Made by a program: the position numbers and the translations under genes | Source: JAGOUY01 sp964562155 | GTDB lineage: Bacteria; Patescibacteriota; Patescibacteriia; 2-12-FULL-60-25 | Reading direction: 5' to 3' | DNA: 55,177 bases | Assembly (NCBI GenBank): GCA_964562155.1 | Contig: CAZLRU010000010.1 | Location: forward strand, 1 to 55,177 | Notes under the pieces: model-generated | Databases searched by the model: none | What the model saw: only the letters and a program-made list of their open reading frames with translations | Told to the model about the DNA's origin: nothing | In this document: positions 1 to 8,364 of the stretch, one piece after another | How positions within the stretch are numbered: the first letter of the stretch is position 1 | How the letters are laid out: each line of letters begins with the position of its first letter

Positions 1-2058
1 ACAGAAGCTCTTTCGAGTTTTACAAACAGGGCTGGGGCCTCATCGGATACTTCTTGGGGTGCTTATATCAACCGTTTACTTGTTGGTCCCAATAGTGCGG
101 CGACCGGCACGGCAAGCTATTCCATGGTACTGAATTATAATGCTCTTACCTCGAATGGATTATGTTTAACGAGAGACAATAGTACAGCGTGTCCTGGGAT
201 TGGTGGTTCCGTCTTTAGCTTGGTGGCTGATGATGTGATTTCTTCGTCGGATGCTTTTGACTTGGCTGAGTCCTATCGATTACAAGGGGCGGCTACGACG
301 ACAGATGTCTTGGTGTTTGGTTCCGCTTCGACTACGGTCGCGCAAAGTTCCGGTATCGCCTATGATCCGCATATTGCCGGTGTGTACTCGAGTGATCCTG
401 GATTTTTGTTAGGTATTCTTCCGTCCGGGGTGCCTGTGGCTTTGACGGGACGCGTACCAACGAAAGTGTCGCCCGTAAATGGACCGATTGCGATTGGCGA
501 CCCGCTCACAACGTCTGAGTATCCGGGGGTCGCGATGAAGGCGACGAAGCCCGGGATGATTCTTGGATATGCGTTAGAGGCCACGACTGCTACATCTACG
601 ATTGAAGTGTTTGTAAAAACGGGTTATTCGGCTGCCAGTATTCTGAATACGGACGGACGCATTGCGCGGTTGACTGATGATTTGACGGTTGATGCTCGTA
701 CAACGGCTACCGCGGGAACGCCAGCGGTTCATTCTTGGGGACTGACGTTTCGCGGGAGTGCGTGGAGTGGGGCAGGGGTTACGACGCCAAGTTTTGGCTT
801 GTTGACTGAAGTTGCTACGCCAACTTCCTCCTCTTTCGTCATACGTAATTCCTCCTCTTCCAATATTTTTGCGATTAATCAGTATGGTACGGCTACGATA
901 GGCGGTGATCTGTTTCTTGGTGGGCGGTTATATCCGGGTGGTCGTGGAGGAGCGCAGCAATCGAAGTACCTCTTCTTAGAGGATACGAGTACGTCTACGC
1001 AATATATTGCGACGAATGCGGATGGGTGGCAGGCAAATGACTCTTACGACTTCGCTGAACGCTACTATTCTCCAGATCGATTGGAGATGGGGGACCTTGT
1101 GGTTGCTAGTGATCGAGGTCGGTTTCATGTTCAGCGTTCTTTGAGCGAAACAGGGTTGCTCATGGGCATTGTGTCGACGAAGCCTGCCTTTGTAGCCGGT
1201 CGGCCGGATCCTGATACGTACCCAATCGCGCTTGCAGGACGTGTTCCTACTAAAGTATCGACCATGAATGGAGCGATTCATGTAGGTGATCCTCTTGGTC
1301 CATCAACGATTCCTGGAACGGCGGTTAAGGCTACGAAAGCTGGGCCTATCGTGGGCTTGGCGCTGGAAGCTTATGACGTGCCTACGGTTGGGAAGATTGA
1401 AGTATTTGTGAATCCTGGTTGGTGGGGAGGGCCTAAACAGGATGAGGTCATCGCTCCACCTTCTGGTACCCAAATCACGCCTCCTCCATCAGATGATGCA
1501 GCTAAGGGGGTTGCGTACCGTGGGTTTGCTCTCGTCGAAAGCGGTTCAAAGCGTGTTCATGTGGCCTATGATTCTGTGCTCAGCTATCCGAATATTCAGG
1601 TCACTCCTCGTGGACAGGTTCAGGGAGGATGGTGGACGGATAATTATACTGATATCGGGTTTGATATTTTCTTGCACCAATCTCAGTTGCGCGATGTGAC
1701 GTTTGCCTGGAGTGCTGAGGGGACGCCTACAGGTGCCCGTGTGTATCGTTCGGATGGAACGTATGCCTTGGTTAATCCGACAACAGGAGAGGCACTTATT
1801 CAGACCTTGGCGACGAGTACGGAAGCAATTTCTCCGGAACCGGTTGAATCTCCACGCGTGGCGCCTATTGAAGAGCATACAACCACAACGGTGCCATCTA
1901 TCCTTGTTCCCGTGAGTGAAGTATCCAGCTCTACACCTTCGGCCGTATTGGAACCGGACACGCCATCGTCAACGATAGATACATCTTCGACCGTGGAAGA
2001 GTTGGTACAAGAGTCTACTACGGTACCTTTAGAGATCGTATCGAGTTCCGAAGAATAA
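1..2058 (+). CDS. Large surface protein with two tail-fibre-like modules (5' partial)
   Basis: The frame is open from base 1, so the start lies upstream and 685 residues are visible. The protein carries two copies of one module, at about bases 238-630 and 1030-1425. Each begins with an FDLAE or DFAER motif, continues through a G-V/I-P-V/I-A-L-x-GRVPTKVS stretch and ends with G-D-P-L followed by MKATK/VKATK and a G-x-ALEA motif. Similar modules are common in very large secreted CPR proteins and resemble phage tail-fibre regions with autoproteolytic or structural roles; that link is family knowledge recalled, not searched. The last 80 or so residues are Ser/Thr/Pro/Glu-rich and probably disordered. 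No membrane anchor is visible in the part present. A role as an extracellular or wall-associated structural protein is inference. Confidence 0.75.
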   Translation, partial: TEALSSFTNRAGASSDTSWGAYINRLLVGPNSAATGTASYSMVLNYNALTSNGLCLTRDNSTACPGIGGSVFSLVADDVISSSDAFDLAESYRLQGAATTTDVLVFGSASTTVAQSSGIAYDPHIAGVYSSDPGFLLGILPSGVPVALTGRVPTKVSPVNGPIAIGDPLTTSEYPGVAMKATKPGMILGYALEATTATSTIEVFVKTGYSAASILNTDGRIARLTDDLTVDARTTATAGTPAVHSWGLTFRGSAWSGAGVTTPSFGLLTEVATPTSSSFVIRNSSSSNIFAINQYGTATIGGDLFLGGRLYPGGRGGAQQSKYLFLEDTSTSTQYIATNADGWQANDSYDFAERYYSPDRLEMGDLVVASDRGRFHVQRSLSETGLLMGIVSTKPAFVAGRPDPDTYPIALAGRVPTKVSTMNGAIHVGDPLGPSTIPGTAVKATKAGPIVGLALEAYDVPTVGKIEVFVNPGWWGGPKQDEVIAPPSGTQITPPPSDDAAKGVAYRGFALVESGSKRVHVAYDSVLSYPNIQVTPRGQVQGGWWTDNYTDIGFDIFLHQSQLRDVTFAWSAEGTPTGARVYRSDGTYALVNPTTGEALIQTLATSTEAISPEPVESPRVAPIEEHTTTTVPSILVPVSEVSSSTPSAVLEPDTPSSTIDTSSTVEELVQESTTVPLEIVSSSEE

Positions 2059-2101
2059 CATTCTCCGTCCAGGCGCGCGCTTAGTCTGTTCCGCTGTATG
2101 C

Positions 2102-2107
2102 TATACT
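2102..2107 (+). promoter_or_regulatory. -10 box for the O-antigen-ligase-like gene
   Basis: TATACT preceded by TGC lies 12 nt before the ATG at 2120. This leaves at most a few untranslated bases, and no Shine-Dalgarno site is present. Confidence 0.5.
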
Positions 2108-2119
2108 GACAGTGATTAT

Positions 2120-4474
2120 ATGTCTGTTTCTCCCGTTCTTTCTGCTGCGATGCAGCGTGCCCGTGCCGGGCAATGGTTTGCCATACTATCGGACGCGTGT
2201 CTCGCGTTTACTATTGTTGTCGTGCCCGGACTGGCCGCTGCTACCTTTGAGCGGGGTGAGTTAGTGAAGCAGGCTTTGTTTATTGGTTGTGTTGCGTTGG
2301 CGTTCGTGCTGCGAGCGTGTCGAGCCGCGCTCAGTCGTCGATTGGAACTGCGGCTTGGATGGACGCATGTTGTGCTGGCTGTTTTTGGATTGACTACGTT
2401 GGTTTCATCTCTTCAATCCGTTCATCCATATCTGTCTATCGTTGGTCAGTTTGGTCAGCGTTCATTGGCTTTATCGACGGTGATGGCTTTATTTGTTTTT
2501 GCGTATTTGATTGCTGAGCGAGCACAGATGCCTTTATCGGGTTCCTCCTTCCTTTTTCTCTCTATCCTTGGCTCTCTTGGATTAGCAGGGGCATCGACAG
2601 GAGTTTTTTTTCAAGGTGCTCCTTTTACGTCGGTGGGAAGCGTCTACGCTTTAACTGTGTATCTTGCCGTTGGATGTGTGATTGCGCTTGGTTGTGTTAT
2701 GGCCGATCATCGTCGTTTAGGAGCTCTGTTTACCCTTTCTTCTTGGCCCGGGGTGGTTGTTCGGGGTAGTGCTTGGTTTTTGTTGATCGTAGCGCTACTT
2801 GTTCTCACGGTTGTGAATTTTTGGGTGGCATGGGTGATGGTGCTTGTAGGGGCAGGAGTCTTGTTGTCTGCTTCTCTGTTGCGAGGAAGGGGGTGGGTGG
2901 GTGCTCCCTGGCGATTCATGGTACCGATGGTTGTTGTTTTTGTGGCGATCGGTAGTTTGCTTTTCTCCAAGCCGCTCATTTCTTCTTTGCCGGGCGAGGT
3001 TTCGTTGTCTCAGCGTGCTTCTTGGGAGGTTGTGCAGCAGACCTTGGTTGCCCATCCGTGGCTTGGGAGTGGTCCAGGTACCTGGGTGTATGATTATGCG
3101 TTATATCGTCCCTCTGTTTTTAACGCCTCGCCGTTTTGGGCAACGCGATTTGATCGAGGGGTTTCCTTTCTTTTAACGTTGTTTGCGACTACGGGCATGG
3201 TGGGAGGAGCGGTTTTTCTTGCATTGGTTTTATGTGTTTTTGGTGTGTGTGTTCGTTCCTTTTTGTCTGGTGGCGCTCGATCTGTTCAACATGGATCATG
3301 GGATGAGACCACTCTTGTTCGGGTCATTGTTTTTAGTGGTTGGCTTATGATGGTGGTGGCAACAGTGTTTTATCCTTTTAATGTAGGTCATCAGGTGTTG
3401 TTTTGGTTACTTACCGGTTGTTTGATGGGGGAGTCCATATACGCTCGCGTGGTTATTGATGGTCATCGAGGCGTGTGGGCCTGGCTTCTTCCTCTTAAAG
3501 CCGTTGGCTTGGCGGTGGCGTTTCTTGCGCTTATGGTAACGGGTGGACAGACCGTGTGGGCCCAATGGCAAACCGAAACTATTTTGTCGGGTTATCAGCT
3601 GGGACGCGTTCCTCTTGCTCAGGTTATTGAACGTTTACAGGCGGTTCGTGTCATTCATCCATGGGATGATGTATCGGCTCGTGCCTTGGCGCAAGCTTAT
3701 TTATTGGATGTGATGGCTCGCATAAAAGATAAGCCGGTGGCTGAGCGGGCTGCTGCCGTGGGTGACGAGGTGGCTAAAATGGTGGACCTTGCTCTTGAAT
3801 CAACTCGGCGTGCCCCGGCTAATCCAGATAATTGGGCAAATGCTGGTCTGGTTTACGGAACGGTTGCCTCTTTTACGCAAGGGGCTGAGACATTTGCTCT
3901 TACGAACTACCAAGAGGCCATGAAACGTGATCCACAGAATCCTGAGTATCCTTATCAAGTAGGAAGTGTGTTGTTGTTGCGCGTTCAGCAGCTGGATGTG
4001 TTGGCGGAAGCAAAAGATATACCAACTCAACGACAAGCGGTGACTCAACGACAACAGGTTTTAGAGCAGGTTCTTCAGTGGACAGATCGATCGCTGGCTT
4101 TAAAGGCGGATTATTTACCCGCTCATTATCAGCGCGCCATCGTCTTCCATCGGATTGGTCGTACGCGTGAAGCTCTCCAAGAACTTGAACAAGTGGTAGC
4201 TCAGGATCCGAGCGTTGATCATTTATTTGAGCTGGGCGTTCTCTATGCTCAGTTGGATCAAAAACCTCAAGCGATGAACGTCTTTGAAAAGGTCTTGGGG
4301 TTGGATGCGGGTCAAGTTCGTGCTCGGTGGCAGTTAGCCTCTTTGTATGAAGAGGCGGGGCGACTCACGGATGCTGTGGCACAGCTACGTATCGTAGCGG
4401 GGACTGTTCCTACAAATACAGCCGTTCAAAAACGCCTACGTGTCCTAGAAGATCGTATTGGGCAAGTTCGCTAA
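2120..4474 (+). CDS. O-antigen ligase / polymerase-like membrane protein with C-terminal TPR repeats
   Basis: This 784-residue protein has an N-terminal half of about 12 hydrophobic segments (residues ~20-470). A loop reading HPWLGSGPGTW and then a YRP motif about ten residues later is typical of the Wzy_C/O-antigen ligase family, which joins or polymerises lipid-linked glycans on the outer face of the membrane. The C-terminal half (residues ~490-780) is soluble and built from tetratricopeptide-like helical pairs, for example around LALKADYLPAHYQRAIVF and VFEKVLGLDAGQVRARWQLA. CPR genomes often carry this ligase-plus-TPR arrangement. The gene follows the surface protein after about 60 nt and is followed three bases later by the coiled-coil gene, suggesting co-transcription. 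The substrate cannot be told from sequence. Confidence 0.75.
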   Translation: MSVSPVLSAAMQRARAGQWFAILSDACLAFTIVVVPGLAAATFERGELVKQALFIGCVALAFVLRACRAALSRRLELRLGWTHVVLAVFGLTTLVSSLQSVHPYLSIVGQFGQRSLALSTVMALFVFAYLIAERAQMPLSGSSFLFLSILGSLGLAGASTGVFFQGAPFTSVGSVYALTVYLAVGCVIALGCVMADHRRLGALFTLSSWPGVVVRGSAWFLLIVALLVLTVVNFWVAWVMVLVGAGVLLSASLLRGRGWVGAPWRFMVPMVVVFVAIGSLLFSKPLISSLPGEVSLSQRASWEVVQQTLVAHPWLGSGPGTWVYDYALYRPSVFNASPFWATRFDRGVSFLLTLFATTGMVGGAVFLALVLCVFGVCVRSFLSGGARSVQHGSWDETTLVRVIVFSGWLMMVVATVFYPFNVGHQVLFWLLTGCLMGESIYARVVIDGHRGVWAWLLPLKAVGLAVAFLALMVTGGQTVWAQWQTETILSGYQLGRVPLAQVIERLQAVRVIHPWDDVSARALAQAYLLDVMARIKDKPVAERAAAVGDEVAKMVDLALESTRRAPANPDNWANAGLVYGTVASFTQGAETFALTNYQEAMKRDPQNPEYPYQVGSVLLLRVQQLDVLAEAKDIPTQRQAVTQRQQVLEQVLQWTDRSLALKADYLPAHYQRAIVFHRIGRTREALQELEQVVAQDPSVDHLFELGVLYAQLDQKPQAMNVFEKVLGLDAGQVRARWQLASLYEEAGRLTDAVAQLRIVAGTVPTNTAVQKRLRVLEDRIGQVR

Positions 4475-4480
4475 TTGCGT

Positions 4481-5131
4481 ATGCGTTGGATCACTTGGTT
4501 TCAAAAGCAGATTTCGCTTGGAACTGCGTCTCATGGAGAGGCGCGTCGTGTTCGATTGGCGGGGACGCAGCGACAACTGTCTCAGCGAGTTGAGCGAGTT
4601 CTGCATCAAACAGAGCGTCATCTGTTGTCGATCGCAGAACGCATTCGTCGTTCCGATGGGAGCAGAGCCGAAGAGCATGAGTTGGAGTTAGAGCAACAAT
4701 CTCTTGAGCGCTGGCTCGATCGTTGTGAGATTATGCAAACGACGACTAGTGAGTTGTTGCGTGAATGGCGAGATTGGTCACGAGCTCTTCGTCAGGGTAT
4801 TGCAACGGATCTTGAGCGCGCCGAGCTTATTCGTTCGGAGCTACGCGTGCGCGGTGTGCTTCTTGAAGAAGATATGGGGGGAGGTTCTCTCGCGAATCAG
4901 GTGGTCGGACAAGAGGTACGGCAGGGGGAAGCGGAGCCGGACCTGTTTGAGGAATGGGACCAGTACTTGGGAGAGACATTGCCTTTAACGGCGCGTTTTT
5001 GGCAGGCACGCGTGCAGACCGCTCAGGAAAAAGGGGCAAGCGAACGTGCACTTCATATAGAGGTTAAGCGGATGCGGGAGGCGCATGGACACGCCAATGT
5101 GTGGAAGAGGATGCAGCAAGGGTTGGGTTGA
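4481..5131 (+). CDS. Hypothetical charged helical protein
   Basis: This 216-residue protein is rich in Arg, Glu, Gln and Leu and is predicted by eye to be almost entirely helical or coiled-coil, with no signal peptide or membrane segment. I do not recognise a family. The ATG at 4481 was chosen over an in-frame TTG six bases upstream; either start sits next to the stop of the O-antigen-ligase-like gene, so the two are probably translated from one message. A helper role for that membrane protein is only a neighbourhood guess. Confidence 0.6.
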   Translation: MRWITWFQKQISLGTASHGEARRVRLAGTQRQLSQRVERVLHQTERHLLSIAERIRRSDGSRAEEHELELEQQSLERWLDRCEIMQTTTSELLREWRDWSRALRQGIATDLERAELIRSELRVRGVLLEEDMGGGSLANQVVGQEVRQGEAEPDLFEEWDQYLGETLPLTARFWQARVQTAQEKGASERALHIEVKRMREAHGHANVWKRMQQGLG

Positions 5132-5170
5132 CGAGAGGGGCGTCTTTTGGCACACTCTGACCGTTTGAGA

Positions 5171-5246
5171 GGGCTCTTAGCTCAGCTGGTAGAGCGCTTC
5201 CATGGCATGGAAGAGGTCAGCGGTTCGATCCCGCTAGGGTCCACCA
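5171..5246 (+). tRNA. tRNA-Ala (anticodon GGC)
   Basis: A full cloverleaf can be drawn. The acceptor stem is GGGCTCT with AGGGTCC, the D arm is closed by GCTC/GAGC, and the anticodon stem CTTCC/GGAAG holds the loop ATGGCAT. The T arm is AGCGG-TTCGATC-CCGCT and the CCA end is encoded. The loop places GGC at positions 34-36, reading Ala codons GCC/GCU. The gene is followed immediately by a terminator hairpin. Its 3' end and terminator are copied twice downstream. Confidence 0.95.
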
Positions 5247-5249
5247 CGT

Positions 5250-5279
5250 AAAATCTCCGCTTCAAAGGCGGAGATTTTT
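5250..5279 (+). terminator. Terminator after tRNA-Ala
   Basis: Stem AAATCTCCGC / GCGGAGATTT with a short loop, followed by T residues. Together with the tRNA tail it forms the unit (about 5229-5279) repeated at 5845 and 6379. Confidence 0.8.
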
Positions 5280-5361
5280 GTTGTAGGGGCTAACGGAAGA
5301 TCTAATACAATATAAAAAACTTCGATTGACGAGATCATATCTTGAGATCATAGTTTCACTT

Positions 5362-5814
5362 ATGAAAGCGGGTATTGATTTTACTGGGGTAGCAGTGAGC
5401 GTTTATTGCCATGATAAAGACGGCTATTTTCTTTTTCATAAGCGTAGTGAAAATTGTCGTGATGAACGTGGAACTTGGAACAATGGTGGCGGCAAGCTTG
5501 AATTCGGTGAATCGCCGGAAGAGACTTTGAAAAGAGAACTTTCAGAAGAATATGGTTGCAGCGGTTCTATCGAAGAGGCGCTTCCTCCACAATCTTTCTT
5601 GCAGGTTCTTCCGGATGGGACTAAGAAGCACTGGATTATATTACCTTATATTGTACTCGTAGATCGCTTAGAGGCCAAAATGAATGAACCGGAAAGTATG
5701 ACAGAGATTGGATGGTATAAACTGAATGAGCTCCCTTCGCCTTTACACGCAGGCACAAAAGAAGATCTAGCTGCTTTAGAGAGACATTTCCGCAAATTTA
5801 GAAAGGACCAGTAA
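5362..5814 (+). CDS. Nudix hydrolase
   Basis: This is a 150-residue Nudix-fold protein. The Nudix box G-x5-E-x7-R-E-x2-E-E-x-G is visible as GGKLEFGES...LKRELSEEYG, giving the Glu residues that bind Mg2+ and hydrolyse nucleoside diphosphates linked to another group. The substrate (oxidised or sugar nucleotide) cannot be assigned. The ATG at 5362 was chosen over an in-frame TTG at 5326 because the Nudix core starts right after it; there is no convincing ribosome site. The gene is clearly more AT-rich than its neighbours and lies between the tRNA-Ala gene and a degenerate copy of that tRNA's 3' end. That placement suggests it arrived as an inserted accessory gene. Confidence 0.85.
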   Translation: MKAGIDFTGVAVSVYCHDKDGYFLFHKRSENCRDERGTWNNGGGKLEFGESPEETLKRELSEEYGCSGSIEEALPPQSFLQVLPDGTKKHWIILPYIVLVDRLEAKMNEPESMTEIGWYKLNELPSPLHAGTKEDLAALERHFRKFRKDQ

Positions 5815-5844
5815 CGGTATTTAGCTAATCGAAGTTAGAACTTC

Positions 5845-5897
5845 TTCCGCCAAGCTCCACCATATAAAATCTTCGCCTCAAAGGCGGGGATTTTATA
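5845..5897 (+). repeat. Degenerate copy of tRNA-Ala 3' end plus terminator (copy 2)
   Basis: TTCCGCCAAGCTCCACCA followed by the same AT-flanked hairpin matches the tRNA-Ala tail and its terminator (5229-5279) at about 20 of 26 positions in the tail, with equal spacing to the hairpin. It closes the Nudix gene and presumably still terminates transcription. It resembles an attachment-site remnant. Confidence 0.65.
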
Positions 5898-5904
5898 TAT
5901 AAGC

Positions 5905-5910
5905 TATACT
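5905..5910 (+). promoter_or_regulatory. -10 box for the EamA-like gene
   Basis: TATACT preceded by GC lies seven bases before the ATG at 5918, so the transcript would start at or next to the start codon. Confidence 0.5.
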
Positions 5911-5917
5911 CTGTTAC

Positions 5918-6355
5918 ATGAAAATATCTTTGAGTTATGTTTGGGCGATTCTCGCGTCTCTCACTTGGGGAATGACATACGCGTTAGATCAAAAAATACT
6001 CACTTCAATTTCACCTTTGTATCTTGCCATTATAAATGCGATCGTAACGCTTGTTATTGCAGTACCCTTAGCGATCTTTGTCAAAAATGATTTGTCGATA
6101 AAGGAGGTCATTCATGGTGAGCAGTTCTGGCTCATAATCGTCTCTTCTGTTTTGGTGTCGTTAGCGGGGATTTTTATACTATATGGCATAAAAAATCTGG
6201 GCGCATCAGCCGCTTCGATCATTGAAATCAGTTATCCTGTATTTGTCATATTGTTCACTGCGCTTTTATGGCAAGAACGACTCAAACCCTCGTTTTTTGT
6301 CGGAGCTCTACTCATTCTATGCGGAGTGGTTATTGTTATTAGGGGGCGCGCATAA
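5918..6355 (+). CDS. Half-size EamA/DMT-family transporter
   Basis: This 145-residue protein has five hydrophobic helices and the features of one EamA domain, including the TWGMTYALDQK start, an S-I-I-E-I-S-Y-P-V-F segment and a terminal GALLILCGVVIVI helix. Classical drug/metabolite exporters of this superfamily have two such domains in about 300 residues. Half-size members are thought to work as dimers, so this need not be a fragment. It is AT-rich like the preceding Nudix gene and is bounded on both sides by copies of the tRNA-Ala 3' end, so it is probably part of the same acquired stretch. The substrate is unknown. Confidence 0.75.
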   Translation: MKISLSYVWAILASLTWGMTYALDQKILTSISPLYLAIINAIVTLVIAVPLAIFVKNDLSIKEVIHGEQFWLIIVSSVLVSLAGIFILYGIKNLGASAASIIEISYPVFVILFTALLWQERLKPSFFVGALLILCGVVIVIRGRA

Positions 6356-6378
6356 GGTGCTTGATTGATTGGAACCTG

Positions 6379-6428
6379 TTCCGCCAAACTCCCCCATATA
6401 AAATCTCCGCTTGAACGGCGGAGATTTT
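6379..6428 (+). repeat. Degenerate copy of tRNA-Ala 3' end plus terminator (copy 3)
   Basis: TTCCGCCAAACTCCCCCA followed by an AAATCTCCGC / GCGGAGATTT hairpin. It is closely related to copy 2 and more distantly to the real tRNA end, and it closes the EamA-like gene. The hairpin is flanked by A and T tracts, so it can also serve the convergent gene on the minus strand. Confidence 0.65.
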
Positions 6429-6441
6429 GTTTTTTATTTGT

Positions 6442-6735
6442 TTATTCCTCAATCCACTTAGGGCGTTGATCGACTAGATTGTTGAGGTAGGCTTGCCACT
6501 TACTCATATGGCGCATGAAGCGTTGTTGGCGGTTCCAGAGATTTCGGCTGCGAGCGCCAATGATGAGCATGTACCAGAAGTGAACGAATCCAACCAACGC
6601 CATCCAGAAGATCCAAACGTAGAGCACCCAAATTTCTATGAAGATATAGAAGAATCGGAAGATGAAGAGGCGGGAGATGGTTTCTTGGTATTCGGCGGAG
6701 TAGGTGAGTTGGCTTTTGTTGGATGAGTTTTCCAT
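6442..6735 (-). CDS. Small membrane protein, DUF4389-like
   Basis: This 97-residue protein has two adjoining aromatic-rich hydrophobic segments (residues ~22-45 and ~45-60). A basic, Trp/Tyr-containing tail follows, with a W-x-A-Y-L-x2-L-x-D-x2-P pattern. That tail pattern is reminiscent of DUF4389 proteins; the function of that family is not known to me. The gene converges on the EamA-like gene and shares the hairpin between them. Confidence 0.55.
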   Translation of the reverse strand: MENSSNKSQLTYSAEYQETISRLFIFRFFYIFIEIWVLYVWIFWMALVGFVHFWYMLIIGARSRNLWNRQQRFMRHMSKWQAYLNNLVDQRPKWIEE

Positions 6736-6756
6736 AGAGGATGAAGAAAGAGGGGT

Positions 6757-7200
6757 TTAGCTGCTCGTACGGGAGATAAAAATGTTCGTTATGTGTTGTT
6801 GTGTGTCGTAGACGCAACGTACTTGCATCTGAACATTGTTTTTGTTGTACGTCGCTAAATAGAGGTCGGATGTATCTGTGAGGATGGTGGCTGTAAAACC
6901 GGTATCTTGGAATGAGGTATTCAATTTTGCTTTGACGGCGATGAGGTCTGCGTTTGCATCCTCCAATAGCGTGGCTGATGTTTGTGTTTCGTTACTTGTC
7001 GCGACACGGAGTGTGGCGTTTGGGTAGCGAGGAATATCAATCGGAAAGTTGGATGGAATACCGTTACTAATTGTGTCTGAAGAGTCATTGGTTACGGTGT
7101 TTGTTGTTTGTGGGTTGGTGGGAGGTGTTGTGCCACAACCCGTACCCACTAAAGACAGGAATAGAGCCCCAACGGAAAGATAGTGATGGTATGAGCGCAT
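6757..7200 (-). CDS. Small lipoprotein of unknown function
   Basis: This protein of about 147 residues has a lipoprotein signal peptide ending in LSLVGTGC; the Cys is the expected acylated residue. A Thr/Asn/Pro-rich linker and a globular domain of about 100 residues without recognisable motifs follow. The inner ATG (7200) was chosen over the one at 7209 because a -10-like TAGACT (read on the minus strand, 7210-7215) ends directly against the outer ATG. The globular part might be a small substrate-binding or adhesion domain, but nothing shows it. Confidence 0.6.
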   Translation of the reverse strand: MRSYHHYLSVGALFLSLVGTGCGTTPPTNPQTTNTVTNDSSDTISNGIPSNFPIDIPRYPNATLRVATSNETQTSATLLEDANADLIAVKAKLNTSFQDTGFTATILTDTSDLYLATYNKNNVQMQVRCVYDTQQHITNIFISRTSS

Positions 7201-7248
7201 ATGTGGCATAGTCTACTCGCTATGAAATCTCATGGCTAGCTTGGGTGT

Positions 7249-8250
7249 TTATTTTTTCAGCGCGTTATCCGCTACTTCGAGTTTATCTACTTGCCAGCCG
7301 TTGGGTTTATTTTCGCTTCGACGGACCGAGATAATGACGTCAAAATGTCGTTGGTCTTTGGTGATGATGTCACCTCTAAGGTCTGCTCCTGTGTCTGTCC
7401 AGCTGCCGGTGTCTAGGTTGATGGTTTTGCTTACACTTCGGTCGAAGAATGTTAATGAAGAGAATTCATGTAGACCTGGTTTTGTTTTGCTCCAGTTGGT
7501 CAATTCCTCTTTAGAAACGCGTTCTTGGAATAGACGACTTGTGCTTTGATCATACAAGGTTGCTACTTCCTCTTGAGACAAGCGCGTAAAGAAATCGGTT
7601 AAGAACCGTTCTGCTTGTTTTGCTTCCTGCTGTTGGTCCTCGGTTGGTGGTTTTCTTGGTTTTGGGGGTGTGTGGATGAACGTTGTATCATCTTGGACAA
7701 TCTTTTTTGCCTGATTCATCAGGTCTTCGTCGGAGGTATTTTTCTGGGATTTCCCTGTTTCAGGATTGACTTCTAGACCAATGATGTCTGCTTCAGCAAA
7801 CATCTTCCAACCATCTTTCTCGCGTACAAATGAACGGATGTAAATGGCGGGCGAATCTCGCTTTGAACCCATTTTTGTGAGTGCGTAATGGCCGGCTTTA
7901 TCATTTTCCTGCTTCATGGCGATGAAAGTGCGAGGAGCATTTACATCGAAGCCAAAATCTTTTATGGATTGGATGAAGGCCGGTCTCACCCAATCTCTGC
8001 GTAGCGTTTCGATTTGGATGTCGTCGTATTCATCCTTTTTAATTAATGAAAGATATGTATCCGGGGTTGGTTCGTCCAATGAATTGAGGACTTGTTGTGA
8101 CAGCTGTTCCATATCTGCTTGAGACAGGCGCTCAGTAGTGATCATGACCGCTCCGGTGTTTGAGGTTGTGGGTGTTTTTGGGGAGCATCCTGAACCCATG
8201 AATAGGATGAGAGATACGCAGCTTACGAGAGCGATGGAAGAATGTGACAT
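7249..8250 (-). CDS. Lipoprotein of unknown function
   Basis: This 333-residue protein has a signal peptide and a lipobox FMGSGC, so it should be anchored to the outer face of the membrane. The mature part is hydrophilic. Two roughly 100-residue regions contain similar segments (SQQVLNSLDEPTPDTYLSLI and FFTRLSQEEVATLYDQST), which hints at an internal duplication of a cystatin- or NTF2-like fold, but that is a guess. It lies in the same orientation as the smaller lipoprotein gene and may share its role. Confidence 0.6.
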   Translation of the reverse strand: MSHSSIALVSCVSLILFMGSGCSPKTPTTSNTGAVMITTERLSQADMEQLSQQVLNSLDEPTPDTYLSLIKKDEYDDIQIETLRRDWVRPAFIQSIKDFGFDVNAPRTFIAMKQENDKAGHYALTKMGSKRDSPAIYIRSFVREKDGWKMFAEADIIGLEVNPETGKSQKNTSDEDLMNQAKKIVQDDTTFIHTPPKPRKPPTEDQQQEAKQAERFLTDFFTRLSQEEVATLYDQSTSRLFQERVSKEELTNWSKTKPGLHEFSSLTFFDRSVSKTINLDTGSWTDTGADLRGDIITKDQRHFDVIISVRRSENKPNGWQVDKLEVADNALKK

Positions 8251-8256
8251 GGTCTC

Positions 8257-8262
8257 ATTTTA
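8257..8262 (-). promoter_or_regulatory. -10 box for the 333-residue lipoprotein gene
   Basis: On the minus strand TGCTAAAAT lies six bases before the ATG at 8250, which again leaves no room for a ribosome-binding site. Confidence 0.45.
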
Positions 8263-8364
8263 GCATAACGCGTTGTTTGTGCGATCGCTTTTGGGCGGCT
8301 CTTGTCAGACTGTCGGAGGGGAGTAAGGTCATAACTGAGCGTTCATTCTTAAGCTTTGAGCTGT

